From: Suilimivivens sp964507235
GTDB lineage: Bacteria > Bacillota > Clostridia > Lachnospirales > Lachnospiraceae
DNA length: 64,000 bases
Reading direction: 5' to 3'
Assembly (NCBI GenBank): GCA_964507235.1
Contig: CAZDPE010000001.1
Span: 10,047 to 74,046 of the forward strand
Both the position numbers and the translations under genes were made by a program. Below, in pieces: positions 44,130 to 53,025 of this stretch; the first letter of the stretch is position 1; each line of letters begins with the position of its first letter. A model generated the notes under the pieces. It was not told the DNA's origin, did no database searches, and saw nothing but the letters and a program-made list of their open reading frames with translations.

Positions 44130-45686
44130 TTACGACACCTTGCTGATAATTTCACTGAGCATAAATATCAGCTTACTATCCGCGTCAAACTGTTTCATAA
44201 TTCCCAGACTGCTGTCTATGCTTTCATAATTATTTTCACCCACATTGTCAATATAACTGACCGCTTTACTGTTCCTGCCAAGAAAATAATGAAGATAATT
44301 TTCTATTATGGTTTCATATTCATGATTTGAGATAATATGATTGACTACTGTAAGATACATCATCTCCAGAAGCATATCATTATTGTTGTCCTGCTCTATA
44401 TTGCCGGAAGTAAAAAAAGGCGATTTTCTGGCATTCTCCGCAATATCTTCCGCATACATCATAAGCATCTTCATAATATCCTCGCACAGTTCGACTGTAA
44501 CCGGCTGTTTGGTCGCTATGTAGGTCACACATCCCAGCAACACGATTTCATCCATCTGAGATTGATAATCACTGTCCCGCAGATAATTCGCAATGTATTT
44601 ATGATAACTGCTCTGGCCTGCTGCCCGGTACAACTCCGCCGCAGCCGCAAATTCCCATTTATCAATTTCTCCGTCATCATGAAGCTGCGCATGCTTCCAG
44701 GCTCTGTCCGCTGCCTTCAGGCAATTGGTAGCATACTCCGTATCATAGTTTTGATAAAGATAACTGAATTTGGCAAGTGCCATGGCAAATGCATTTTCAG
44801 CCTCAGGATTTGTCGGCTCCACATAACTGCCTGATGTTTTCACCGGATTATTTCCATTCTGCACATATACCGTTATACCGGCATATACCGCTCCGGTTTC
44901 CTGAACCTGCATTTTCAGCATCCATTCCACTTCGTATTTTATTTCATCCAGCAAATCCGGCACGCCGTTTCCGCTTTCCGGAATCCCGGTGTCATCACCA
45001 AAAGCATCCCCATACAGTTCATAAGAAAGCAGCATAACAGACATGGCCTTTGCCGCTGCAGCCACATCCTTTTGTCCCCTCTCATCCTGATGCCAGCCAC
45101 CCGATACATCCACACTTACGGAAGCATCCTCACGAAGCACGGCCTTTCCGGTATGACAGGCATTATGTGCTTTCTCACCCGCATATTCTTCTGTCAGCGT
45201 CATTCCACAGCGATTATAATAATATTGCTTACACGCCGCATGAAAAATGCCGTCATAAACGGAATCATCTATTGTAAACTGATAAGACCTTCCAAGCACC
45301 GGGGCTTCTATGTAATAAATTCCGGGCGTCTGAAATTCCGAAAAATCCCCATAACCAATATATTCATCAAATTCCCCGTCATATCCCTTTTCCTCCGGAA
45401 AACCGGTAAATACAATCTTTCCGGTTTCCGCATCTACTATATGAAATAACTCAGGTATTTCATCGCCTTTAAGTACAGCCGTTTTCGTACTGTCCGCAGT
45501 GTACCCCAGCTGATTAATGAGTATGCCCGGGGTACTGACCGGGACCTCATAGGATAGCACAGGTTCTTCCTCCATACTGGTAAAACTTATGCCGTTTTGA
45601 TCTGCAGTTTCCTCTTCAGGCGCCTTATTACATCCGGGAAGCAATATGATACAAAGAAAGAAGCTTATGATTAATAATCTTTTCAA
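44130..45686 (-). CDS. GH9-like lipoprotein with a degenerate active site
   Basis: 518 residues. Signal peptide with lipobox LPGC (cysteine 19), an Ig-like N-terminal domain (ILINQLGYTADSTKTAVL, as in CelD-type GH9 enzymes) and a GH9 (alpha/alpha)6-barrel (GIPESGNGVPDLLDEIKYEVEWMLKMQ). The GGW-x-DAGD motif that holds the GH9 catalytic aspartates reads GGWHQDERGQKD here, and the C-terminal NE-x-x-x-DWN region reads NNYESIDSS. Both changes suggest lost or altered catalysis, so a binding or scaffold role on the cell surface is possible. The start is TTG at 45686 with GGAGGAAGGG upstream. It lies downstream of an amidohydrolase gene and upstream of ddl. Confidence 0.82.
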   Translation of the reverse strand: MKRLLIISFFLCIILLPGCNKAPEEETADQNGISFTSMEEEPVLSYEVPVSTPGILINQLGYTADSTKTAVLKGDEIPELFHIVDAETGKIVFTGFPEEKGYDGEFDEYIGYGDFSEFQTPGIYYIEAPVLGRSYQFTIDDSVYDGIFHAACKQYYYNRCGMTLTEEYAGEKAHNACHTGKAVLREDASVSVDVSGGWHQDERGQKDVAAAAKAMSVMLLSYELYGDAFGDDTGIPESGNGVPDLLDEIKYEVEWMLKMQVQETGAVYAGITVYVQNGNNPVKTSGSYVEPTNPEAENAFAMALAKFSYLYQNYDTEYATNCLKAADRAWKHAQLHDDGEIDKWEFAAAAELYRAAGQSSYHKYIANYLRDSDYQSQMDEIVLLGCVTYIATKQPVTVELCEDIMKMLMMYAEDIAENARKSPFFTSGNIEQDNNNDMLLEMMYLTVVNHIISNHEYETIIENYLHYFLGRNSKAVSYIDNVGENNYESIDSSLGIMKQFDADSKLIFMLSEIISKVS

Positions 45687-45756
45687 AACCCTTCCTCCTA
45701 ACCTGCTAATGTCTGCTTTTGATTATACCTGTTTTTTTTCTGCTGGTAAAGAAATA

Positions 45757-46971
45757 TTACTTTTGGCAAAATTTCTCGTCGCAATATGCAATTTCGCCAT
45801 TTATCAGCGTGCACATGGTTTTTGTTGCTATTTCCATAGGATTTCCGCTGAAAATGGCAATATCGGCATCCTTTCCCTGCTTCAGGCTGCCTACCCTTTC
45901 TTCCACGCCGCAGATTTGAGCCGGATATATAGTAATGGATTTCAGCGCCTCTTCTTTCTCCATTCCGGATTTTACTGCCAGCCCGGCGCAGATAGGCAAT
46001 GCCTGTATCAGGCTTACCGGATGGTCTGTGGTAATGGCAGTCTTTATTCCCTTTTTATTCAGAATTCCCACTGTCTTAAAAGCCATGTTCTGCACTTCAA
46101 TTTTATTCCTGCTGGCAAGGTCCGGTCCTACAATAGCAGGAAATCCTGACTCCTTCACTTCATCCGCTATCAGATGTCCTTCGCTGCAATGGTCAAGAGT
46201 CATCAGCAGATGATACTCCTTTGCAATTCTTATTGCCGTCAGAATATCGTCTGCGCGGTGAACATGAGCTTTTAAGGGTATTTTTCTTTCAAGCACAGGA
46301 ATCCAGCACTCATATTTGAAATCCAGTTCATCCGGTTCCATTCCTTTTTGCTTTTTCTCCGCATATCTGACAGCTTTAAAAAGCTCTTCCCTGAGCATAG
46401 CGGCTATTGCCATTCTGGTGGACGGCGATTTCCCCTGTCCGCTGTAATTAACCTTGGGATTTTCCCCAAATGCAATTTTCATGGCGGCAGGATTTTTCAC
46501 AATCAGCTTATCGATACTTCTTCCATGGGTCTTTACAAAAACAAAAGTACCCCCTGCCACATTGGAACTTCCCGGTCCGATCATGGCCGAGGTAATCCCT
46601 GCCCGAACCGCATCATCAAAGGCCGCGTCCATCGGATTAATTGCATCAACAGCGCGAAGATAAGGCGTAATGGGATTTACTGTTTCATTACAGTCATCTC
46701 CTTCCATTCCCTTCTTTTCTTCCGTAATCCCCATATGGCAATGGGCTTCTATTAAACCAGGCATCACGATGCAGCCTGATGCATCAATAATCTGCGCCGC
46801 GCCCTCTGTCCATATTCTTCTTTCCGCATTCCGCATAAAAGAATCCGGAACCGGAGTCCTGTCTTCCATAGACCCCAGTTCCCTGATTTTTCCATTTTCA
46901 ATACTGACATATCCGTTTTCCCATGTACTTCCTTCCATGGTAATGACTTTTCCGCCGATTATATATAACAT
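45757..46971 (-). CDS. Amidohydrolase (imidazolonepropionase-like)
   Basis: 404 residues of the metal-dependent amidohydrolase superfamily: the N-terminal beta-sandwich strand ends in IVMPGLIEAHCHMG (H-x-H metal ligands), KAHVHRADD and TLDHCSEGH supply further ligands, ITTDHP carries the catalytic aspartate, and the C-terminus GSLKQGKDADIAIFSGNP is typical. The substrate cannot be told from sequence. It follows the spoIIQ-like gene by 22 bp in the same direction, with only a weak GGAAAGG site. Confidence 0.88.
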   Translation of the reverse strand: MLYIIGGKVITMEGSTWENGYVSIENGKIRELGSMEDRTPVPDSFMRNAERRIWTEGAAQIIDASGCIVMPGLIEAHCHMGITEEKKGMEGDDCNETVNPITPYLRAVDAINPMDAAFDDAVRAGITSAMIGPGSSNVAGGTFVFVKTHGRSIDKLIVKNPAAMKIAFGENPKVNYSGQGKSPSTRMAIAAMLREELFKAVRYAEKKQKGMEPDELDFKYECWIPVLERKIPLKAHVHRADDILTAIRIAKEYHLLMTLDHCSEGHLIADEVKESGFPAIVGPDLASRNKIEVQNMAFKTVGILNKKGIKTAITTDHPVSLIQALPICAGLAVKSGMEKEEALKSITIYPAQICGVEERVGSLKQGKDADIAIFSGNPMEIATKTMCTLINGEIAYCDEKFCQK

Positions 46972-46993
46972 CTGCCGTTTTTACACCTTTCCG

Positions 46994-47860
46994 TTAATTC
47001 AGTCTTGACATAGGATTCACCGGTTCCCCGTCCTTAGTCAGTTTGAAATAAACATTGGTTCCTTCTACACTGTAATATTTGGTGGGCGCTGCAACCTGGG
47101 CAATCATATCACCCATGGATACATAGCTTCCTTCTGAAACCAAAATTCCCTCAAGCTGTCCATAGGTAATTTCATAGCCATTCCCCAGCTCCATTGTAAT
47201 TCCTTTGCCTATCTGTGCATCTTCAAATACAGAAGTCACTTTTCCTGCTGCGGCTGCTGTTATCATATCCCCTTCATTTGCCTGAATGATAATTGCCGGA
47301 TTATACTTATACTGTTCAAGAGTAGGAAAATAAACTGTTTTATCCATACTGTAGTTCACCAGAATGTTTCCTACCACCGGCCATACAAGGGAATCATTAT
47401 CCCCGAAAGTAAGGGTAGGCTGCATTGCTGTTGATATGGCAGGAGTATCTGCTTCATCCTGCGGGGCATCTTCATCTGCTGACTTTTCCTGCAATGTTTT
47501 ACTGTTATTTTCACCGGATTCATCACTTCCCTCCGACATGCTTTTACTTTCCGACAAATCCGGATTTTCTACGTTTCCGGAATTTGTTTCCTGAAAATAA
47601 GGGTCATAGTCCAAATCATCCGCAGGCACCGAATTTTCTGTTACATTTTCCGCAACCTTCAATTCCTCATTATCTGCCATGCCTGCTGCCGTGCTGTTTT
47701 CAATCTGGCTCAAATCCACTATATATCCATCATCCTGAGTGCTGTCATCTGAGCGAAGCCAAAGACCAGTTGCTGTAAGGGCACCTAATACAATTATCGA
47801 AGACGCAGCCATAACTATGCGTTCCTTTGAAAAGTTTTTTCTTCTTACTCTTCTTTTCAT
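46994..47860 (-). CDS. spoIIQ: SpoIIQ-like protein with a degenerate M23 peptidase domain
   Basis: 288 residues. Basic N-terminus, one transmembrane helix (about 16-35), a long acidic low-complexity linker (about 40-145) and a LytM/M23 fold at about 160-288. The zinc-binding H-x3-D and H-x-H motifs of active M23 peptidases are not visible: the last reads NVYFKL instead of HLHFE. SpoIIQ is the forespore protein that spans the intermembrane space with SpoIIIAH and is often an inactive M23 fold. The gene follows spoIID, as in other clostridia, which supports the assignment. Confidence 0.78.
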   Translation of the reverse strand: MKRRVRRKNFSKERIVMAASSIIVLGALTATGLWLRSDDSTQDDGYIVDLSQIENSTAAGMADNEELKVAENVTENSVPADDLDYDPYFQETNSGNVENPDLSESKSMSEGSDESGENNSKTLQEKSADEDAPQDEADTPAISTAMQPTLTFGDNDSLVWPVVGNILVNYSMDKTVYFPTLEQYKYNPAIIIQANEGDMITAAAAGKVTSVFEDAQIGKGITMELGNGYEITYGQLEGILVSEGSYVSMGDMIAQVAAPTKYYSVEGTNVYFKLTKDGEPVNPMSRLN

Positions 47861-47986
47861 ATTTTATCTCTCCAATCTTCTTACTTTCCACAATACATAA
47901 TTTCAAAGAATATTTTTTTACTTATTCTCCTTATGGATAGTTTTGCCCTTTTTTTCTACTTTATTCAAAAGATTGGATAATCCCTG

Positions 47987-49012
47987 TTACTCTGCTTTGG
48001 TCAACGCAGTTCCGGGGAAAAAGTATTCCAGAATTTCCGGATATTCGCTTCCTTCTGCCGCCATTTCATTTGCTGCAAACTGACTCATTCCCAGTCCATG
48101 CCCGGCACCTTTTACCATAAAAATCAATATTTCATTTTCCTTTTTAACTTCAAAATCCGAAGAAGGAAGATTAAGTTCATAACGCAGTTCCTCACACGAT
48201 ATCCATTTTTCATGATATTTTAAAAAAAGCGAATAACCCGCATGATCCCTGATAATTGTCATTCCCGTTTGCTCATCTTCCACTTCGCTTCCATTCATAA
48301 ATTCCTGCACTGCATCATCTTTTTGGGAATCCATTCTATCCCATACTCTTTCAAATTCTTCCACTGAATATTCCATCTCATTTAAATAATTTTCAGACAG
48401 AAAATCCCTGCTGCACGTCACTTCCGATAAATAAGGATATTCGTCCGTCTTTAAAACTTCCTTCGCACTTCTGGTTTTTCCATTGCTGACAGAAAAGTAT
48501 GCTCCGTAAGCAGGCTTACCTTCATATTCCAAATAAATTCCTCTGGTCTCAGATACTGCACTGAAACATTTCTGCGGTACAATTTTATTTCCGTATTGCT
48601 CATCAGCTGCCGCAATTTCCTTGTCGGATTGTGAAATCAGATTTGTACGGATTAACACTGCCTGGGCTTTTAATGCTTCCATTTCATATTCTTCCCCCAT
48701 TGTCCTGGAAAGCAAATCAGCTATATAAATTTCCAAAGGAATTCTTTCCAAGCCTACTGCAGTTTTATTTATTACTGTATAACTGCTGTCCTTAAGCTGT
48801 TCTTTTACCATTTCATCAACACCTGCATCTGCAGACTCACCTTTCATGTTACCAAACAGAGAGGTTATAATATAAGGAATGATTAATAATAGCAAAAGAA
48901 CCGTACCAAGATTTTTAACAGAAATCCTGATGCGGTTCTTGCTGCTAAGGCTGCCGGATGTACTGCGGCAGCTTTTATTTTTGACATTTTGAAAGACTCT
49001 AAGTTTATTCAT
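47987..49012 (-). CDS. spoIID: Stage II sporulation protein D
   Basis: 341 residues. One transmembrane helix (about 35-55), then the SpoIID domain: PLEIYIADLL, MGEEYEMEALKAQAVLIRTNL, YGAYFSVSNGKTRSAKEV and GAGHGLGMSQFAANEMA. SpoIID is a lytic transglycosylase acting with SpoIIP and SpoIIM during forespore engulfment. The ATG at 49010-49012 has AAGAGGTG upstream; the longer frame to 49045 has none. The 125-bp gap to the spoIIQ-like gene shows no other gene. Confidence 0.92.
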   Translation of the reverse strand: MNKLRVFQNVKNKSCRSTSGSLSSKNRIRISVKNLGTVLLLLLIIPYIITSLFGNMKGESADAGVDEMVKEQLKDSSYTVINKTAVGLERIPLEIYIADLLSRTMGEEYEMEALKAQAVLIRTNLISQSDKEIAAADEQYGNKIVPQKCFSAVSETRGIYLEYEGKPAYGAYFSVSNGKTRSAKEVLKTDEYPYLSEVTCSRDFLSENYLNEMEYSVEEFERVWDRMDSQKDDAVQEFMNGSEVEDEQTGMTIIRDHAGYSLFLKYHEKWISCEELRYELNLPSSDFEVKKENEILIFMVKGAGHGLGMSQFAANEMAAEGSEYPEILEYFFPGTALTKAE

Positions 49013-49074
49013 AAGGCACCTCTTACACATCTTATGCAAGGGCACCGGTTATTCATGACAACAGGAAATTAAAA

Positions 49075-50241
49075 TTAAACAGCCTGATTATATTTAGCCA
49101 CATCCACGTGCTGAATACTTCCCGCCGTTCCATTTTCATACAGGAAAAAACCTGTATTCCGAATAGCTCCGCGTGTACTGTTATCCTGACCTGTCAGGGT
49201 AAAATCGGTTGCGATATTCTGCAGGCAGATAGCGCCGACTCCTTTTTCCGCTAAAGACACCAGCTGCTCATTTCCATTTTCATCCATGGCCCAGATTTTC
49301 AGCTTACTGAAGATTCCATCACCCTCGTCAATAAAGCCGTTGCCATCGTCATCATATGCCGCAAGGTCAGCAAATCCGTTTCCTGACTGGGTTCCGAAAA
49401 GCTCATTGCCGTCATTAATAATGCCATCACCGTTTTTGTCAAGCGCCAGATAGCCGCTTCCCGCAGCCAGTCTGCTTATCTCATCCTTTTCACCATCCCC
49501 ATCGATATCGAAATAGAATGTCTGGTCAGAAAGTTCCGCAATATTACCTTCCAGATTGATAACAAGAGGATCGCACATGGAAACGCTTCTCGCCGCATAA
49601 TTTTCTTCATAGTACTCCTGAAAGCTGCGGCTCATAACAAGATTTAAGTTGAAATCAATTTCTCTGCCGTCAGCGCACTTTACCGTTCCCTGAGCCGTGT
49701 AGGCTGTATTTTCGGTTTCTTCAAAATAATATTGCCTGCTGAAAGTAAAAGTCTGCATATTGGCAGTCAATGTGGGAAAGGTGGTTACATTCAGCAGCTT
49801 ATTAACGGCTGTCTGAAGATTTTCTCCTCCGGCCACATCGTTTTCTATCGTATTCTCTGATGTGTTTCCCAGATAACTCTGACCCTGCAGACCTCTTTTT
49901 CTAAAGAATAAAATATCCATTAAAAACTCAAGGCACTGTTTCTTAATGTTATAAAGCTGTTTTCTGGTTTCTTCAGCTTCCGGCGTTCTTATGTTTCTTG
50001 TACGCAGCGTCTGTTTTGACTTCATCTCTTCCAGGGCTTTTGCCAGGTATTCTTCCGCACTGCCCTTTTTTGCCTGACCTGTTTCATCCTTCTCAGGCTG
50101 CAACAGATTTCCAAACAGGCTGCCGGTTCCGTCCGCAATCCCCTGTCCTGCATCTGTTATTGTAACTTTTGTCACTCTTCCTGCTGTGGAAGAATATGTT
50201 CTTTCGGATTCCATTCCTATCACACTGGAATCAATTCGCAT
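49075..50241 (-). CDS. Conserved protein with EF-hand-like calcium-binding repeats
   Basis: 388 residues, no signal peptide. The N-terminal half (to about 230) is helical and unrecognised. The C-terminal part has Ca2+-binding loop patterns DIDGDGEKDEI, DKNGDGIINDGNE, and DDDGNGFIDEGD with ELFGTQSGNGFADLAAYD between them, a block seen in many secreted or surface proteins with dockerin/EF-hand-like loops. Function unknown; the start MRIDSSVIGMESERTY resembles no family I can name. AAAGGAGG precedes the ATG, and the leader may contain the structured RNA listed next. Confidence 0.75.
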   Translation of the reverse strand: MRIDSSVIGMESERTYSSTAGRVTKVTITDAGQGIADGTGSLFGNLLQPEKDETGQAKKGSAEEYLAKALEEMKSKQTLRTRNIRTPEAEETRKQLYNIKKQCLEFLMDILFFRKRGLQGQSYLGNTSENTIENDVAGGENLQTAVNKLLNVTTFPTLTANMQTFTFSRQYYFEETENTAYTAQGTVKCADGREIDFNLNLVMSRSFQEYYEENYAARSVSMCDPLVINLEGNIAELSDQTFYFDIDGDGEKDEISRLAAGSGYLALDKNGDGIINDGNELFGTQSGNGFADLAAYDDDGNGFIDEGDGIFSKLKIWAMDENGNEQLVSLAEKGVGAICLQNIATDFTLTGQDNSTRGAIRNTGFFLYENGTAGSIQHVDVAKYNQAV

Positions 50242-50295
50242 TTAGCCTCCTTTGCTGTTTACACCCTGTTTTCTGATATCATTTCACGTGCACGG

Positions 50296-50384
50296 GAAAA
50301 CAAAACGGATGGTATTCCTTAAGCGCTGTGCTTACCAAACGGCGGACGCTTTACGAACCGCTTTATTGGACAAATACCATCCGT
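50296..50384 (-). ncRNA. Candidate three-way-junction RNA with terminator-like end
   Basis: Read on the minus strand, a closing helix of 12 bp (50305-50316 with 50373-50384, ACGGATGGTATT and complement) surrounds two stems: 50320-50324/50330-50334, and 50335-50338/50366-50369 continued by 50342-50345/50358-50361. A T-rich run follows on the minus strand (50304 downwards). The fold lies about 55 bp before the EF-hand gene start, so it could be a leader regulator with terminator or a small RNA. I do not recognise it as a known riboswitch class. The rest of this 330-bp gap (50385-50571) shows nothing clear. Confidence 0.45.
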
Positions 50385-50571
50385 GGCTAAACTGTATTCA
50401 TTCTTGTTTCAAAGACTGCTATCCGGCCTTGATAACTGCCTTTGTAAACTATATATCGGACACTCCCCGAAAATCTTTAGTTTGTTTACATAAAATTTCG
50501 TTACATGAATCAGACGGCTTATGACAGCTTTTATTGATTTATCTGCCCGCCGCCTGTTATACTTTTATTCC

Positions 50572-52863
50572 TTATTTGACCCTATTATAATTAATCAGGC
50601 AGCCGTCCAGAATAATCTGACGTTCTTCATTTGTCAATTCCCCAAGCTTTACGGTAAACTCCGTCAGAGAATCTTCTCCTACCTTATATCCCTTAATTTC
50701 CTCGGCTTTTTCCTCTACAGCCTTTCGGATACCGGGGAAGAATAAATAGTCTTTATTCTTAAAAGGAAGCTCGCCTTCTTCAATCAGGAAAGGAAGCATA
50801 CCCCAGTTAATCAAATTGGAGCGGTATCTCTTGGTTGCATATTCATTGGCAATGTTTGCCCAGCCTCCGAGCACCTTCTGGCAGGATGCCGCCTGTTCTC
50901 TTGCAGAACCGTCTCCGGGTTTTACGGCAAAGATGGTGGAACCGAAACCGATATTTCCTTCTCCCACTTCCGGATATGCTTTCTGAATTACATCCATAAC
51001 AGGCTTTAATTCCGGTTTAGCCTCCAATGGACATTTACCTTCCATAACTGCCCTCTGGGCTGTCTGAATATCCTTCGCAAGGCCTACATAGGCAGGATCC
51101 TTTCTGGATAAGGTAAACTCCGCCAGTCCTAAAGGATTAGAACGGTAGGAAGAGGTTTCACCTGAAGGAATCAGCTCGTCCGTAGTAGTTACCGGATCAT
51201 GTATTTCAGATACTACACGAAGTACCATGTTTTCAGGCAGTTCCGTCATAGCCGGCCAGTCCTTAATGTTGGGGCCGAATTGAATTTCCACCGAAGGATC
51301 TGCCTCTCCATGGGAATCAAATACACGGTTTTCATATATTTTGGAATCAAAATGATATTTATATTTACCGATTGTACCGTCAAAATCCGTTGCTGCGGTA
51401 AGTACACCCTTATTGGCTGCTGTGGCTGCAATGGAACGGGCATCCATAAGGGCCACGGAAGCAATCTGTCCGCTCTGCAGCTTGGAGCCTTCTCTGTTCG
51501 GGAAGTTTCTTGTTGAATGGCGGATACTGAATGCATTATTAGCCGGTGTATCTCCCGCGCCAAAGCAGGGTCCGCAGAAGGCTGTTTTCATAACCGCACC
51601 TGTTTCCATTAAAGCTGCTGCACAGCCGTTTTTAATCAATTCCATATAAACAGGCATGGACGCAGGGTATACGCTTAAGGTAAATCCGTCTGAACCAATA
51701 TAACTTCCCTTCATAATATCCGCTGCCGCACAGATATTTTCAAAGCCGCCGCCTGCACAGCCGGCAATAATACCCTGGTCTACCATGAGTTTTCCATTTA
51801 CTACTTTATTTTTTAATGTAAAATTCACTGCTCCGTCCAAGGAAACTGCAGCCTTCTTTTCCACATCATCCAGGATATCCAGAAGGTTGGCATTCAGCTC
51901 TTCAATGGTATAAGTGTTGCTGGGATGGAAAGGCATTGCAATCATGGGCTTAATGGTGCTTAAATCTATGGTAATCATACCGTCATAGTAAGCAACATCA
52001 GCCGGATTTAATTCCTTATAATCACCGCTTCTTCCATGAATATCATAAAATTCCTTTATTTCATCATCTGTTTGCCATATAGAGGACAGACAAGTGGTTT
52101 CCGTAGTCATTACATCAATGCCTATACGGAAATCTGCGCTTAAAGAGGCTACGCCGGGTCCTACAAATTCCATAACCTTATTCTTTACATAGCCGCTTGC
52201 AAACACCTCGCCGATAATGGCAAGCGCCACATCCTGAGGGCCTACGCCCTTAACAGGCGCGCCTGTCAGATAAATACCCACCACACCGGGCATATTGATA
52301 TCATAGGTCTGGTTCAAAAGCTGTTTTACAAGCTCAGGCCCGCCCTCTCCCATTGCCATGGTTCCAAGCGCACCGTAACGGGTATGGGAATCGGAACCCA
52401 GGATCATCTTGCCGCCGCCTGTAAGCATTTCTCTTGCAAACTGATGTATAACGGCCTGATGAGGAGGTACATAAACACCGCCATACTTTTTCGCACAGGT
52501 AAGTCCAAACATATGGTCATCTTCATTGATAGTTCCTCCAACGGCACAAAGAGAATTGTGGCAGTTGGTAAGCACATAGGGAACAGGGAACTTCTCAAGT
52601 CCTGATGCTCTTGCCGTCTGAATAATTCCTACAAAAGTAATGTCATGGGAGGTAAGCTTATCAAATTTAATTTTAAGCTTTTCCATATTTCCCGATGTAT
52701 TGTGAGATTCTAAAATACCGTAAGCAATGGTTCCTTTCTTTGCTTCAGCTATAGAAACTTCCTTTCCCGTTTTGCTTTTTACTGATGAAGATGCCTCAGG
52801 TCCGTCGGGAATCACTTCCGTGCCGTTTACGAGATATGCACCGCTTCCAAGTACTGATATCAT
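50572..52863 (-). CDS. acn: Aconitase-family hydratase
   Basis: 763 residues, close to mitochondrial-type aconitase. The [4Fe-4S] ligands are C369 (GIIAGCAGGG), C430 and C433 (FCGPCFG); substrate-site segments GSDSHTRYGALG and STRNFPNREGSK are present. It interconverts citrate and isocitrate, or a homologous pair. The ATG at 52861-52863 has AAGGAGGAG upstream; the longer frame to 52893 has none. Transcribed alone from a good promoter. Whether the substrate is citrate is likely but not proven; these enzymes are often called only hydratase in this bacterial family. Confidence 0.88.
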   Translation of the reverse strand: MISVLGSGAYLVNGTEVIPDGPEASSSVKSKTGKEVSIAEAKKGTIAYGILESHNTSGNMEKLKIKFDKLTSHDITFVGIIQTARASGLEKFPVPYVLTNCHNSLCAVGGTINEDDHMFGLTCAKKYGGVYVPPHQAVIHQFAREMLTGGGKMILGSDSHTRYGALGTMAMGEGGPELVKQLLNQTYDINMPGVVGIYLTGAPVKGVGPQDVALAIIGEVFASGYVKNKVMEFVGPGVASLSADFRIGIDVMTTETTCLSSIWQTDDEIKEFYDIHGRSGDYKELNPADVAYYDGMITIDLSTIKPMIAMPFHPSNTYTIEELNANLLDILDDVEKKAAVSLDGAVNFTLKNKVVNGKLMVDQGIIAGCAGGGFENICAAADIMKGSYIGSDGFTLSVYPASMPVYMELIKNGCAAALMETGAVMKTAFCGPCFGAGDTPANNAFSIRHSTRNFPNREGSKLQSGQIASVALMDARSIAATAANKGVLTAATDFDGTIGKYKYHFDSKIYENRVFDSHGEADPSVEIQFGPNIKDWPAMTELPENMVLRVVSEIHDPVTTTDELIPSGETSSYRSNPLGLAEFTLSRKDPAYVGLAKDIQTAQRAVMEGKCPLEAKPELKPVMDVIQKAYPEVGEGNIGFGSTIFAVKPGDGSAREQAASCQKVLGGWANIANEYATKRYRSNLINWGMLPFLIEEGELPFKNKDYLFFPGIRKAVEEKAEEIKGYKVGEDSLTEFTVKLGELTNEERQIILDGCLINYNRVK

Positions 52864-52929
52864 GTGACTGCTCCTCCTTATATGTTTTATCATAATTATC
52901 AGTTATTTACGAAAAACCTATCGTGAATA

Positions 52930-52958
52930 ATTATAAAGTAAAAAGCACAGGTTTGCAA
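52930..52958 (-). promoter_or_regulatory. Promoter of the aconitase gene
   Basis: On the minus strand TTGCAA (52953-52958) and TATAAT (52930-52935) with a 17-bp spacer, about 65 bp before the start codon. An ATAATTAT motif flanks both ends of the leader. Confidence 0.8.
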
Positions 52959-53025
52959 TCATTATGTCCTGCCTGCATGGCTGAACTGTTACCAGTCTGT
53001 TTATATTTCAAAGCAAATGTCCGCT

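Noticed and set aside
49029..49056. Sigma-E-like promoter (GAATA and CATAAGAT) before spoIID
   Set aside because: The spacing is 12-13 bp and the -10 lies so close to the start codon that the ribosome binding site would be at the 5' end. Not convincing.
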